Below, piece by piece: positions 17,969 to 26,464 of a stretch of 64,000 nucleotides of DNA; position 1 is the stretch's first letter; each line of letters starts with the position of its first letter. The position numbers and the translations under genes are program-made. Source of the stretch: Flavobacterium terrae (GTDB lineage: Bacteria; Bacteroidota; Bacteroidia; Flavobacteriales; Flavobacteriaceae); contig NZ_FQZI01000004.1 in assembly GCF_900142035.1 (NCBI RefSeq), positions 124,001 to 188,000 of the forward strand. The letters run 5' to 3'. The notes under the pieces are model-generated. The model ran no database searches. It worked only from the letters and a program-made list of their open reading frames with translations, and was not told the origin of the DNA.

Positions 17969-19465
17969 ATGAGTCCATTCGCAATTTTAACACTGATAGT
18001 AATTTATTTTGGAATTTTATTTGTCATTTCTCATTTTATGAGTAAAAACAATAGCGGAAATGATGCCTTTTTTAAAGCTAATAAAAACTCGAAATGGTAT
18101 TTAGTTGCTTTTGGAATGATTGGTACTGCTCTTTCTGGTGTTACATTCATCTCAGTCCCGGGAGAAGTTGGAAATCCTGATTTACAATTTAAATACTTTC
18201 AGTTTGTACTAGGAAATGCTATCGGATTTATCATTGTAGCAACGGTACTACTGCCGCTATACTACAGAATGAATTTGACTTCTATTTACGGTTATATCGA
18301 ACAACGACTTGGAAAAACAAGCTACAAAACAGCTGCTTCTATATTTTTAATCAGTCGTACTATTGGTTCTGCATTTAGATTGTATTTAGTGGTTATTGTT
18401 TTACAACGATATGTGTTTGATTATTACGGAATTCCTTTTACCGTTACAGTATTCTTGTCTCTGTTATTAATTTTTGCTTACACCTACAAAGGTGGTTTGA
18501 AAACAATTATTATTACAGATACTTTACAAACGTTTTTCTTAGTTTCATCTGTTTTTTTAACGATTTTCTTTATTTGCAAAAGTTTAGATTTGAGTATTTT
18601 TCACGCTTTTGAAACTGTAAAGGAAAGTCAATATTCTAAAATTTTCTTTTTTGATGACTATTTAAAAGGAAACTATTTTTGGAAACAAATCTTTGGAGGT
18701 ATTTTCGTTACCATTGCCATGGTAGGACTTGACCAAGATTTAATGCAAAAAAACTTAAGTTGTGCAAACATTGGCGAAGCTCAAAAAAACATGTTTACTT
18801 TTACGGGAATCTTTGTTATCATAAACATCTTCTTCTTAAGTGTTGGTGCTTTATTATATATGTATGGGGAGAAAAACGGAATTTCAGTTCCTATGGTGGA
18901 TGATGTAGCAAGAACCGACTTTTTATTTCCTGAAATCGCTTTAAAATCTCTTGGATTGATTCCTGCTGTGGTGTTTTTATTAGGTTTAACAGCAGCTACA
19001 TTTGCCACAACCGATTCCGCATTAACTGCTTTAACTACATCTTTTTGCATTGACTTTTTAGGAATGGAAAAAAATGAGAACATCAATAATCCTAACATAG
19101 TAAGAACACGTCATTTGGTTCATATTGGATTTTCCTTCTTGATGTTTCTAGTGATTGTGTTTTTTAATACTGTAAATGATGCCTCAGTTGTGAAGATGAT
19201 TTTCAAAATTGCTTCTTACACATACGGTCCGCTCTTGGGCTTATACGCTTTTGGTTTATTTATGAAAACCAAAACGGTAAACGACAAGCTAGTACCTTTT
19301 ATTTGTTTAATTTCTCCAGCTATTTGTTATTTTATTTCAACACATTCTTCTGAATGGCTAGGTGGATATACAATTGCAGAAGAATTAATTATAATAAACG
19401 GATTGATTACTTTTATCGGTTTATTGTTTATCAGTAAACCTGCCACTGGGGAAACAAGATTTTAA
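17969..19465 (+). CDS. Sodium:solute symporter (SSS family)
   Basis: A 498-residue membrane protein with about thirteen hydrophobic helices, typical of the SSS family. Recognisable parts are FGMIGTALSGVTFISVPGE in the unwound first core helix (substrate and sodium site), YGYIEQRLGKTSYKTAAS, and TAATFATTDSALTALTTSF near residue 345. It should import a solute with sodium across the inner membrane. The substrate is not evident. It is transcribed away from recR, and its stop overlaps that of the converging CoA-binding gene by 4 bp, with no terminator hairpin between them. Confidence 0.9.
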   Translation: MSPFAILTLIVIYFGILFVISHFMSKNNSGNDAFFKANKNSKWYLVAFGMIGTALSGVTFISVPGEVGNPDLQFKYFQFVLGNAIGFIIVATVLLPLYYRMNLTSIYGYIEQRLGKTSYKTAASIFLISRTIGSAFRLYLVVIVLQRYVFDYYGIPFTVTVFLSLLLIFAYTYKGGLKTIIITDTLQTFFLVSSVFLTIFFICKSLDLSIFHAFETVKESQYSKIFFFDDYLKGNYFWKQIFGGIFVTIAMVGLDQDLMQKNLSCANIGEAQKNMFTFTGIFVIINIFFLSVGALLYMYGEKNGISVPMVDDVARTDFLFPEIALKSLGLIPAVVFLLGLTAATFATTDSALTALTTSFCIDFLGMEKNENINNPNIVRTRHLVHIGFSFLMFLVIVFFNTVNDASVVKMIFKIASYTYGPLLGLYAFGLFMKTKTVNDKLVPFICLISPAICYFISTHSSEWLGGYTIAEELIIINGLITFIGLLFISKPATGETRF

Positions 19466-19818
19466 TACTGATTCGTCCCAAGTAAAACCAAAGTACAGGC
19501 CGCTTCATAAGTAATTTTATTTTGTTCAAGAATTTTAAATAATTCAGGATTTTCTGTTCCTGGGTTAAAAATTACCCTTCTAGGTTTTAAATTTACAATG
19601 TAATCGTAATATTCTTTTTGCCGTTGTGGATTAAGATATAATGTCACAGTATCTATGTTTTTAAAATCTGGAAAGCCTTTTTGAATTTCTATACCAGAAA
19701 GAATTTCATTTTTCAATCCAATAGCCACCACTTCATGCCCATGGCCCAATAATTTATTAACTGCTAAAAAAGAATATCGTTCTGGATTTGTAGATGCTCC
19801 AATCACAAGTGTTTTCAT
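19462..19818 (-). CDS. CoA-binding domain protein (YccU-like)
   Basis: A 118-residue protein starting at the ATG at 19818 (MKTLVIGASTNPERYSFLA). Longer upstream readings add residues that do not look like the family. The Rossmann-type CoA-binding domain shows GASTNPERYSFLAVNKLLG, then GHEVVAIGLKNEILSGIEI, then PRRVIFNPGTENPELFKIL and a final AACTLVLLGTNQY. The family resembles the CoA-binding domain of succinyl-CoA synthetase. Its cellular role is unknown. It converges on and overlaps the symporter gene at the stop codons. Confidence 0.85.
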   Translation of the reverse strand: MKTLVIGASTNPERYSFLAVNKLLGHGHEVVAIGLKNEILSGIEIQKGFPDFKNIDTVTLYLNPQRQKEYYDYIVNLKPRRVIFNPGTENPELFKILEQNKITYEAACTLVLLGTNQY

Positions 19819-19929
19819 GAATCTCATTTTAATATTAAATAAATTTACTACTTTTAACTTACAACATGAAATAGTTAACATTGTCTTCACTTTATTCAAT
19901 ACCTCAAAAGGTAATTTTGTAAAAAACTT

Positions 19930-20556
19930 ATGGATTTATTTTTCTACATCTTCGCAGCATTATTTTCTGTATTAAACCCAATAGGAGCTATTCCGGTTTT
20001 TGTTGGACTAACCAATGGTTATACTCGTGAGGAACTCTCTAAAACTTCATTATGGACAGCAATAAACGTATTTATAATTATGATTGTTGCCTACTTTCTA
20101 GGTGAATATGTTTTACGTTTTTTTGGTATTAGTTTAGAAGCCCTTAGAATTGCCGGAGGTATGATTATTGCAAACTCAGGCTTTGGTTTGCTTTCAGGAC
20201 AAGTAAAGAAGCGTAAAGGAATCAATAAAAAAGTTGAATCTGAAGCACAGCAAAAACATGCCATCGCATTAACACCACTTGCTATGCCTTTGTTAGCAGG
20301 ACCTGGATCAATTTCATTATTAATTGCTTTTTATCAAGAACATCATAATTGGATTGCAATTTCTATCGCTGTTGGATCAATTTTAGCTGTTGCATTATCC
20401 ATTTTCTTAATATTAAATAGTGCTCACTATTTGGTAAAATACCTTGGAGAAGCTGGTATAGTTGCTATTTCAAGAATTGTTGGATTTTTTGTCATCGCAA
20501 TTGGAGTTCAATACATTGTGAATGCCTTATTAACAATTATCAAAGGTAACTTTTAA
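19930..20556 (+). CDS. MarC family integral membrane protein
   Basis: A 208-residue protein with six hydrophobic helices, the usual size and topology of MarC (NAAT) proteins. Diagnostic segments are FSVLNPIGAIPVFVGLTNG in the first helix region, RIAGGMIIANSGFGLLSG, and PLAMPLLAGPGSISLLIAF. Despite the name, the family is not established as a drug-resistance factor. Some members affect amino-acid transport. A TAATTTTG box at 19912-19919, 10 bp before the ATG, is a candidate promoter element. It is monocistronic, followed by a hairpin. Confidence 0.9.
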   Translation: MDLFFYIFAALFSVLNPIGAIPVFVGLTNGYTREELSKTSLWTAINVFIIMIVAYFLGEYVLRFFGISLEALRIAGGMIIANSGFGLLSGQVKKRKGINKKVESEAQQKHAIALTPLAMPLLAGPGSISLLIAFYQEHHNWIAISIAVGSILAVALSIFLILNSAHYLVKYLGEAGIVAISRIVGFFVIAIGVQYIVNALLTIIKGNF

Positions 20557-20564
20557 GAAAAAGA

Positions 20565-20585
20565 AAGACCTCTAAAAGAGGTCTT
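20565..20585. terminator. Bidirectional terminator between marC and hmuY
   Basis: AAGACCTCT and AGAGGTCTT form a 9-bp stem with a 3-base loop. On the minus strand the stem is followed by a T-rich tract (TTCTTTTTCTT), so it best fits the end of the converging hmuY transcript. On the plus strand the U tract is weak. Confidence 0.75.
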
Positions 20586-20625
20586 CTATCACAAACAAAA
20601 AAACAAATAACCACACTGTTAAATG

Positions 20626-21246
20626 TTAAAACTTTTTGCTTCCATCTGGTTGATAAACATAGTTGAAAGTAAAATATTTTGAAGGCTCCGTTCCTAATGG
20701 ATTTGCGGGTGCATTTTGATAATAACTAAGAATTTCAAATTTGGCGTATTTTCCATTAGCGGTTTTTATAACAAATACTCTTCCTGCAATAGGAGCTATA
20801 ACATGATTTGTTGGGTTATAGGTATACCATCCGTTACCACTTCCTGTTGGAATTGCATAAGCAGATTGAGCATCTTGCTTAAAACTGTCATCAGAAGGAG
20901 CTTCAGTAACACCCGAAAGTGTATTTGAAACAGTTGCCAGTAACACATTACCATTTTTAGCTGGTTCGCCAGTTCCTGAATAACCTCCATTAACAATAAT
21001 ACTTGTTCCTCTAAAAGCAATATCCCAGTTATCTCCTGAAGTTACAATTTCTCCAGTTGAAAAGCTAAATTTTACAAAATCACCCGAAACTGGTTGCCCT
21101 TGCCCTCCCGATTGCGGTGCGTATAAATTTGAAACTTTTTTAGTTTGCAAACTTTGAGATTGAATGACTGTTTCTTGATCATCGCTTGAACATGATGCAA
21201 AGAGCAAAACAATTAGTGCTGAAGCTAATTTTAAAAGATTTTTCAT
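20626..21246 (-). CDS. HmuY-like haem-binding outer-membrane lipoprotein
   Basis: A 206-residue lipoprotein with the lipobox FASC (Cys19) followed by Ser-Ser-Asp-Asp, typical of Bacteroidota surface lipoproteins. The body carries the HmuY signature: VKFSFSTGEIVTSGDNWDIAF, then IIVNGGYSGTGEPAKNG, and a C-terminal NGKYAKFEILSYYQNAP. HmuY proteins take haem at the cell surface and hand it to a TonB-dependent receptor. That receptor is encoded 31 bp upstream in the same orientation, so the two form an operon with the receptor first. The haem-ligand residues cannot be fixed without alignment. Confidence 0.85.
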   Translation of the reverse strand: MKNLLKLASALIVLLFASCSSDDQETVIQSQSLQTKKVSNLYAPQSGGQGQPVSGDFVKFSFSTGEIVTSGDNWDIAFRGTSIIVNGGYSGTGEPAKNGNVLLATVSNTLSGVTEAPSDDSFKQDAQSAYAIPTGSGNGWYTYNPTNHVIAPIAGRVFVIKTANGKYAKFEILSYYQNAPANPLGTEPSKYFTFNYVYQPDGSKKF

Positions 21247-21277
21247 AGTGTTTGATTTAAATTATTGGTATTGATTA

Positions 21278-23362
21278 TTAAAAATTAAATTGAATTTTCC
21301 CATAAATAGTTCTTCCCGAAATATTACTTGCATTTTGAGAATCTGTAAAATCTAAAAGATTGTCTGCACCTATCATTATCTCAAAATTTTTCGACAAGAC
21401 TTTTGAGAGTGAGGTATCGAGAATGAAATAATCTTTTGCAAAAACGTCATACTTATCAAGTATTGAATTATTATTTGTATCTAATAGTCCATACTTACTT
21501 CTATAAGTAACTCTCATAGAATGATTGAGTTTTAAAGAAGGTATCTGCCAAGTAGTTTTAAAATTCGCTGTATGTTTTGATCGGTTAAACAATCCTACAT
21601 AATCTGTTGCTTTTAATTTGAAAGTTTCAAGTGTTTCGGGATTTCTTGCAAAAATTTCTCCTTTATCAATTCTTTTTATTACATCTTTATCTTTTGCTAA
21701 TAAAAATTGATAGCCAGCTGCTATTTGAAAATTCTCAAAAAGTTGATACGTAGAATTAATTTCTATACCCGAAGTAAAAACAGAACCAATATTGTAATAG
21801 CTAAATACATTTTGAAGATTTGTTAATCTAGCAATTACTTTTGTATCAATTAAATTATTGATTGAATTATAGAAAGCATTGACAGATGACTTGAGTTTAT
21901 TTTTATTCAACTGAAATCCGAAATTATATCCAATGCTTTTTTCAGATTGCAATTTGCTTGAAAAAAAATCAGAAGACACATAATGTGCATCAATTCTACC
22001 TTGACTTTCTAGTTCTTCTAATCGTTGTGAAGCTACATTATACCCTAAAACTATGTAACCTATTGCGGGGTTCTCAAAATCAAAATACAATTGTCGTAAA
22101 TCTGGAGCTTTAAAACCAAAACCAACAGACCCTTTGACAGATAAATATTTATTTAAAAAATAGTTTACTGCTAATTTAGGACTAAAGGCAGAAGCGTAGA
22201 TTTCACTTTTATCAATTCGAGCTCCAGCTAAAATATTCCACTTATCTTTTACATTATAGTCATATTGAAATAATCCATAGAGTGAATTATTTGAAGCTTC
22301 TTCACTAAAATATGTTCGATCTAAAGTATTTATATTATATCCAATTCCTAAAGTATAGGTAACATTATTTATCGAGATAGAAGATCTTAACTCATTACGT
22401 AATAAATCTTCTTTGTAATGACTTTGACTAATTAATTCTCCATTTAAATCTGAATTAGTTTTTTCTTTTGTTTGGTATTGTGTTTTATAAACTTCATAAA
22501 TGAAATTTAATTTTGAAGTTGGTTTGTAAAACAATCTTGAATGAACATTAAATTCATCTGTTTTTGCAAATCCAGAATATGTTTGACCAGAAGATTCATA
22601 TCCTACATGACTGTTTTGATGAAAATACCTGTTTGATATTATTAAATCTAACTTTTCAGAAAAAGTATAATTAAACTTTAAATGTGGAGTCAAATTATAA
22701 AATGGCATGACTGTTTTTGTAGAAGTACTTTCATCTAAATCATAACCATTAGTCATATAAGTATTAAGTCCTGAAGTAATACACCATTTTTTTGATCCAA
22801 ATGAAAAATTGAAATTACTATCCTTAGTCTCAAATGTGCCATATCTAAAGCTTGCATGACCTAATAATTTCTCCGTTTTTTTATTTTCGGTTATAATATT
22901 TATGACTCCTCCTATTGCTTCAGAGCCATATAAACTAGAAGATGGTCCCTTGACAATTTCTATTTGTTTAATATTATTTACAGAAATTCTATTTAAATCT
23001 AGGGTCCCTGCACTTCTCCCAATAAAAGGAACACCGTCTATCATAATTAAAGTATATTGAGCATCTACACCTTGCATTTGAATTCCAACTCCTCCACCAA
23101 AATCCGGAACGGTTAGCAAACCTATTTGCTCGTTAAGAATATCCGAAAGTCTTAAAGCACCAGATTGTTTTATTTGATTATTTGTTATTATTTGAGCAGG
23201 TAACGGCAATGATGACAATTGACGATTTGTTCTAGTTGCTGATAAGAGTACTTCATCTAATTGCTTTGTTGAAGTAGAATCTACAACACTATTTTTTTGT
23301 TGAGAAACCATTGAAAAAGAGGTAAACAAAAGTAGCATTATCAGTTTTTTATTTAGAAACAT
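21278..23362 (-). CDS. TonB-dependent outer-membrane receptor, haem/HmuR type
   Basis: A 694-residue receptor. A signal peptide ends in VSQQ, followed by DEVLLSATRTNRQLSSLPL (plug start, TonB-box-like region). The plug has LRLSDILNEQIGLLTVPDF and MIDGVPFIGRSAGTLDLNRI, then EIVKGPSSSLYGSEAIGG. A 22-strand barrel follows, ending in GRTIYGKIQFNF with the C-terminal Phe required for insertion. The length fits HmuR/BtuB-like receptors rather than SusC. Next to an HmuY lipoprotein it is most likely a haem importer. The TATATTTG box at 23379-23386 on the minus strand probably belongs to its promoter. Confidence 0.9.
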   Translation of the reverse strand: MFLNKKLIMLLLFTSFSMVSQQKNSVVDSTSTKQLDEVLLSATRTNRQLSSLPLPAQIITNNQIKQSGALRLSDILNEQIGLLTVPDFGGGVGIQMQGVDAQYTLIMIDGVPFIGRSAGTLDLNRISVNNIKQIEIVKGPSSSLYGSEAIGGVINIITENKKTEKLLGHASFRYGTFETKDSNFNFSFGSKKWCITSGLNTYMTNGYDLDESTSTKTVMPFYNLTPHLKFNYTFSEKLDLIISNRYFHQNSHVGYESSGQTYSGFAKTDEFNVHSRLFYKPTSKLNFIYEVYKTQYQTKEKTNSDLNGELISQSHYKEDLLRNELRSSISINNVTYTLGIGYNINTLDRTYFSEEASNNSLYGLFQYDYNVKDKWNILAGARIDKSEIYASAFSPKLAVNYFLNKYLSVKGSVGFGFKAPDLRQLYFDFENPAIGYIVLGYNVASQRLEELESQGRIDAHYVSSDFFSSKLQSEKSIGYNFGFQLNKNKLKSSVNAFYNSINNLIDTKVIARLTNLQNVFSYYNIGSVFTSGIEINSTYQLFENFQIAAGYQFLLAKDKDVIKRIDKGEIFARNPETLETFKLKATDYVGLFNRSKHTANFKTTWQIPSLKLNHSMRVTYRSKYGLLDTNNNSILDKYDVFAKDYFILDTSLSKVLSKNFEIMIGADNLLDFTDSQNASNISGRTIYGKIQFNF

Positions 23363-23378
23363 TCTTAATAATTTCTGA

Positions 23379-23427
23379 CAAATATATATCTTATTTTTAT
23401 TTATTCTAAATTAATTTAATATTTTTG
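23379..23427. promoter_or_regulatory. Divergent candidate -7 boxes for receptor and DUF6607 gene
   Basis: The 94-bp space between the divergent genes holds TATATTTG on the minus strand (23379-23386, toward the receptor) and TATTTTTG on the plus strand (23420-23427, toward the DUF6607 gene). Both fit TANNTTTG. Neither has a TTG at 19-20 bp, which may indicate activator-dependent promoters. No clear shared operator was recognised. Confidence 0.45.
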
Positions 23428-23456
23428 CTTCAGATAATTTTTACAAAACCTATACA

Positions 23457-24353
23457 ATGAAAAAAATTAAATTCGTACTTATTGGCTATTTTTTAATCAA
23501 CTCACTGATTATTAATGCTCAAGACAAAAGAGATGTAAAAGCAATTAAATCGATGTGTGGCTGCTATGAAGTCACGTTCAATTTTGCCGAAACTTTTAAA
23601 ACAACAAAAGATGAACAATACAAACCATCACCAACAAAGACAGACTATGGTTTAGAATGGATTGAATTAGTAGAAGATAAACCTTCAAAAATTGTAATGC
23701 AGCACTTACTCATTGTAGGCGACACAACTATCGTTAAACATTGGAGACAAGATTGGCTCTTTGAAAACACAGATTTTTACCAATTTTATAAAGATAAAAG
23801 CTGGAAATATGTAAGTAAATCAAAAAACGAAGTTAAAGGACAATGGACTCAAAAAGTGTATCAAGTAGATGATAGTCCAAGATATGAAGGAAGCTCTTCA
23901 TGGGTTCACGTAGATGGAAAATCATATTGGATGAACACAACTGATGCTCCATTACCTAGAAGAGAACATACTATTAGAAATGACTACAATGTATTGAAAA
24001 GAAGAAACATTCATGAAATAACAAATAAGGGATGGCTTCATGAACAAGACAATGAAAAAATTTTACGCTCAGAAGATGGAAAAGATAAAACGATTGCTTT
24101 TGAAAAGGGCATGGTTTTTTACAAAAAAGTGGATGATTCAAAATGTATTGCTGCTCAAAACTATTGGAAGAAAAACAAAGTCTTATGGCAAAATGTTAGA
24201 AACAAATGGCAAATCATATTTGATTTGAAAAAAGATTTGAATCTTGAAACTGTAGTAAACAAACAACCCTTATTTATGCATTTATTCAAATTGAAATCGA
24301 ATGCTACAAAAAATGAAACCGATAAAATAATTGACAGTTTTGTTAAGAATTAA
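23457..24353 (+). CDS. DUF6607 family secreted protein
   Basis: A 298-residue protein with a signal peptide ending in INAQ, so exported to the periplasm or surface. The mature part starts with KRDVKAIKSMCGCYEVTFNF, with a close Cys pair. It is rich in Trp and Lys (for example HWRQDWLFENTDFYQFYKD). I recognise it as the DUF6607 family, found in Bacteroidota and often beside HmuY/TonB receptor genes. No biochemical function is established. The divergent arrangement with the receptor suggests a part in haem or iron handling, which is inference from position only. Confidence 0.75.
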   Translation: MKKIKFVLIGYFLINSLIINAQDKRDVKAIKSMCGCYEVTFNFAETFKTTKDEQYKPSPTKTDYGLEWIELVEDKPSKIVMQHLLIVGDTTIVKHWRQDWLFENTDFYQFYKDKSWKYVSKSKNEVKGQWTQKVYQVDDSPRYEGSSSWVHVDGKSYWMNTTDAPLPRREHTIRNDYNVLKRRNIHEITNKGWLHEQDNEKILRSEDGKDKTIAFEKGMVFYKKVDDSKCIAAQNYWKKNKVLWQNVRNKWQIIFDLKKDLNLETVVNKQPLFMHLFKLKSNATKNETDKIIDSFVKN

Positions 24354-24379
24354 AAAAAGCCTCTGTTGAGGCTTTTTTT
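24352..24379. terminator. Bidirectional rho-independent terminator
   Basis: A perfect inverted repeat: seven A, GCCTC, loop TGTT, GAGGC, seven T. It overlaps the DUF6607 stop codon on the plus strand and lies just past the ctlX stop on the minus strand. It serves both converging genes. Confidence 0.92.
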
Positions 24380-24380
24380 A

Positions 24381-25316
24381 TTAGTTATCTTTTGGCAAAA
24401 AAACTTCAGCCATCATACATCTTGCGCTTCCGCCTCCATACTTTTCTATTGTATCTAGATTTGAATACAAAATAGATGAGTGCTTTTCAATTTGAGCAAT
24501 TTGATTTTTATTTAAAGAATTATAAGCCGATTCGCTCATAACCAAATAATTTTTATCGGCTCCTTGCAGCTGTAACATATTACCTGCAAAAGCATTAACT
24601 TGTTTTTCTGTGATGTAAATAATTTCTTTTCCGTCTTGTTTTAAACTTTCTAAAACCGATTTTCTCTCTGTTTTATCATCAATACATTCGCTACAAATAA
24701 TAGCAAATGTTTCACCAACAGACATCATCACATTCGTATGATAAATTAATTCACGATTACCATCGACTGTTTGATATGCGTTAAAAATGATAGGAGAAAA
24801 CTCAAAATCTTCACAAAACTCAATAAACAAATCTTCATCGGCTCTAGGAGATAAGGCGCAATAAGCTTTGTTATTTGCTCTATCTAAAACTATGCTTCCA
24901 GTGCCTTCAAGAAAAACACCTTCTTCTTCTGCAGAAGTGTAATCCATCACATCGTTTATAACAAAACCTTTATCTTCAATAATATCTAAAATATCCTCGC
25001 GACGCTCTAGCCTTCTGTTTTCGGCAAACATTGGATAAAGAATCACATCTCCTGATTCATGAAACGAAATCCAATTATTTGGAAATACAGAATCAGGAGT
25101 ATCAGTATCTTTCGTATCATCTACAACAATAACTGAAACACCAACTTCTTGCAATTTGACAACTAACGCATCAAACTCTTGCTGAGCTTTTACATTGATT
25201 GCTGCAGGAAGCATTCCATTACTATCTTTTTGATAAAAATTATTGACTGCCGTTTGTTCATTCTTTCTAAATGAAACTGGGCGAATCATTAAAATTGTAT
25301 TAGTTATTTGCTGCAT
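24381..25316 (-). CDS. ctlX: CtlX-type citrulline utilization hydrolase (amidinotransferase fold)
   Basis: A 311-residue member of the guanidino-group modifying enzyme superfamily (arginine deiminase/dimethylargininase fold). Family positions are visible: DTPDSVFPNNWISFHESGD (substrate Asp and Asn), the catalytic His in LIYHTNVMMSVGE, and the catalytic Cys in GGGSARCMMAEVFLP near the C-terminus. The sequence style matches the group annotated as CtlX, thought to act on citrulline. Substrate assignment within this fold is uncertain. Its ATG follows the arginase stop codon with no gap, so the two are translated together and likely act on arginine-derived compounds. Confidence 0.8.
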   Translation of the reverse strand: MQQITNTILMIRPVSFRKNEQTAVNNFYQKDSNGMLPAAINVKAQQEFDALVVKLQEVGVSVIVVDDTKDTDTPDSVFPNNWISFHESGDVILYPMFAENRRLERREDILDIIEDKGFVINDVMDYTSAEEEGVFLEGTGSIVLDRANNKAYCALSPRADEDLFIEFCEDFEFSPIIFNAYQTVDGNRELIYHTNVMMSVGETFAIICSECIDDKTERKSVLESLKQDGKEIIYITEKQVNAFAGNMLQLQGADKNYLVMSESAYNSLNKNQIAQIEKHSSILYSNLDTIEKYGGGSARCMMAEVFLPKDN

Positions 25317-26273
25317 CTATCTGTTTCGAATAGTATTTGTTATTGTTTCTACAATGTCTAAAGTTACTTCGGCCATAGTATTTTCCTTTTCGTCTAAACA
25401 CGGATTTACTTCAACAATTTCCATGCAAACAGTTTTAGAATTAGCCGCTAAAGCATTCATTAAATCTTTAGCCTCTTCAGGTGAAATTCCATTTGGTACA
25501 GGAGTTCCTGTTCCATGTGAAGTCATATCTGGATCCATTGAATCAACATCAAAGGTTACATAAACAATGTCACAGTTTTTAAGTTGATCATTTATTCCTT
25601 CAACGATTTTAGCAACACCTAATGTACGTACATCGTTTACCGAAAACCACTTAATACCAAATTTATTAATTACAAATTCTTCTTGTTCTTCAGTATCACG
25701 AACTGCTACATATACTACATCTTCAGGTTTTACCTTTTGACTAACACCTCCAACATTTTTTAATTGATTCCATAATGCAGCTGTTTCAGCGTCTACATCA
25801 TTAATTTTACATTCTATATTATCAACATCCATTACAGATGCTAACGGCATACCATGCATATTTCCTGAAGGAGTTGTATAAGGCGTGTGAATATCAGCAT
25901 GCGCATCAATCCAAACCGCACCAATACGTTTATCAGGAAAAGCAGATTTAATACCACTAATAGTTCCTCCAGCAGAACCGTGATCTGCTGCTAAAATAAT
26001 TGGGAATGAGTTTTTGTTTAAAATTTCAGCAACCTTAGAATTGAGTTCCTGATAAACCGACAAGAGACCATCGATTCGTTTAGCGAAAGGATATTTTGTT
26101 GGTTTGTCTAAATATCCATTAGAATTTGTTGTTTTTTCGAGAGTATTTTCACCAAAAAGGTAACTCTCTTTTTTCCTGGCAGCAGTTATAATAGCATCTG
26201 GCCCCAAAGATGCTCCGCGTGTTCCAGCAGTAATTTCTGATTTGTTGATTAAAAAAGTAACATTAGTACTCAT
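25317..26273 (-). CDS. rocF: Arginase (ureohydrolase family)
   Basis: A 318-residue ureohydrolase that splits arginine to ornithine and urea with a binuclear manganese centre. The metal-binding motifs are intact: AADHGSAGG (His), WIDAHADIHTPYTTPSGN (Asp, His, Asp) and FDVDSMDPDMTSHGTGTPVP (Asp, Asp). GNMHGMPLASVM and MEIVEVNPCLDEKENTMAE complete the active site as in true arginases. Agmatinase or formiminoglutamase activity is the main alternative. It heads a two-gene operon with ctlX. An 86-base leader separates it from a TATATTTG box at 26359-26366 and contains a 15-bp palindrome. Confidence 0.9.
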   Translation of the reverse strand: MSTNVTFLINKSEITAGTRGASLGPDAIITAARKKESYLFGENTLEKTTNSNGYLDKPTKYPFAKRIDGLLSVYQELNSKVAEILNKNSFPIILAADHGSAGGTISGIKSAFPDKRIGAVWIDAHADIHTPYTTPSGNMHGMPLASVMDVDNIECKINDVDAETAALWNQLKNVGGVSQKVKPEDVVYVAVRDTEEQEEFVINKFGIKWFSVNDVRTLGVAKIVEGINDQLKNCDIVYVTFDVDSMDPDMTSHGTGTPVPNGISPEEAKDLMNALAANSKTVCMEIVEVNPCLDEKENTMAEVTLDIVETITNTIRNR

Positions 26274-26301
26274 AAATTTTTTGTTCGATAATCATTTAGT
26301 A

Positions 26302-26316
26302 AATGAATAATTCATT
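26302..26316. promoter_or_regulatory. 15-bp palindrome in the arginase leader
   Basis: AATGAAT-A-ATTCATT is a perfect palindrome 29-43 bp before the arginase start. An overlapping TCATTT-AGT-AAATGA repeat lies at 26292-26306. The half-site TGAAT/ATTCA resembles the arginine-repressor ARG box, but the spacing is 1 base instead of 4. It may be an operator or only an RNA hairpin. Confidence 0.35.
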
Positions 26317-26419
26317 AGTCTAGTTTGTCTGCTACTAAGCAATTATCTGTTTCTTGGGCAAATATAAAAAAGGGTTTCGAAGGTAAGAAAGAAATACTTT
26401 AATTTATTAAAAAAGAAAA

Positions 26420-26439
26420 GGCGATGAATTCTCATCGCC
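26420..26439 (-). terminator. Terminator after the LamG surface protein gene
   Basis: GGCGATGA and TCATCGCC form an 8-bp GC-rich stem with a 4-base loop. On the minus strand it is followed by CTTTTCTTTTTT, a good U tract. It lies 25 bp beyond the stop at 26465. Confidence 0.88.
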
Positions 26440-26464
26440 AATCCCAATTTAAAAAAAATTCACT

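Noticed and set aside
18781..19098. 105-codon minus-strand frame within the symporter gene
   Set aside because: It overlaps conserved symporter helices and has no recognisable start context or family.
25243..25563. 106-codon plus-strand frame across the arginase/CtlX junction
   Set aside because: Both minus-strand genes have complete active-site motifs. The plus-strand reading is a shadow.
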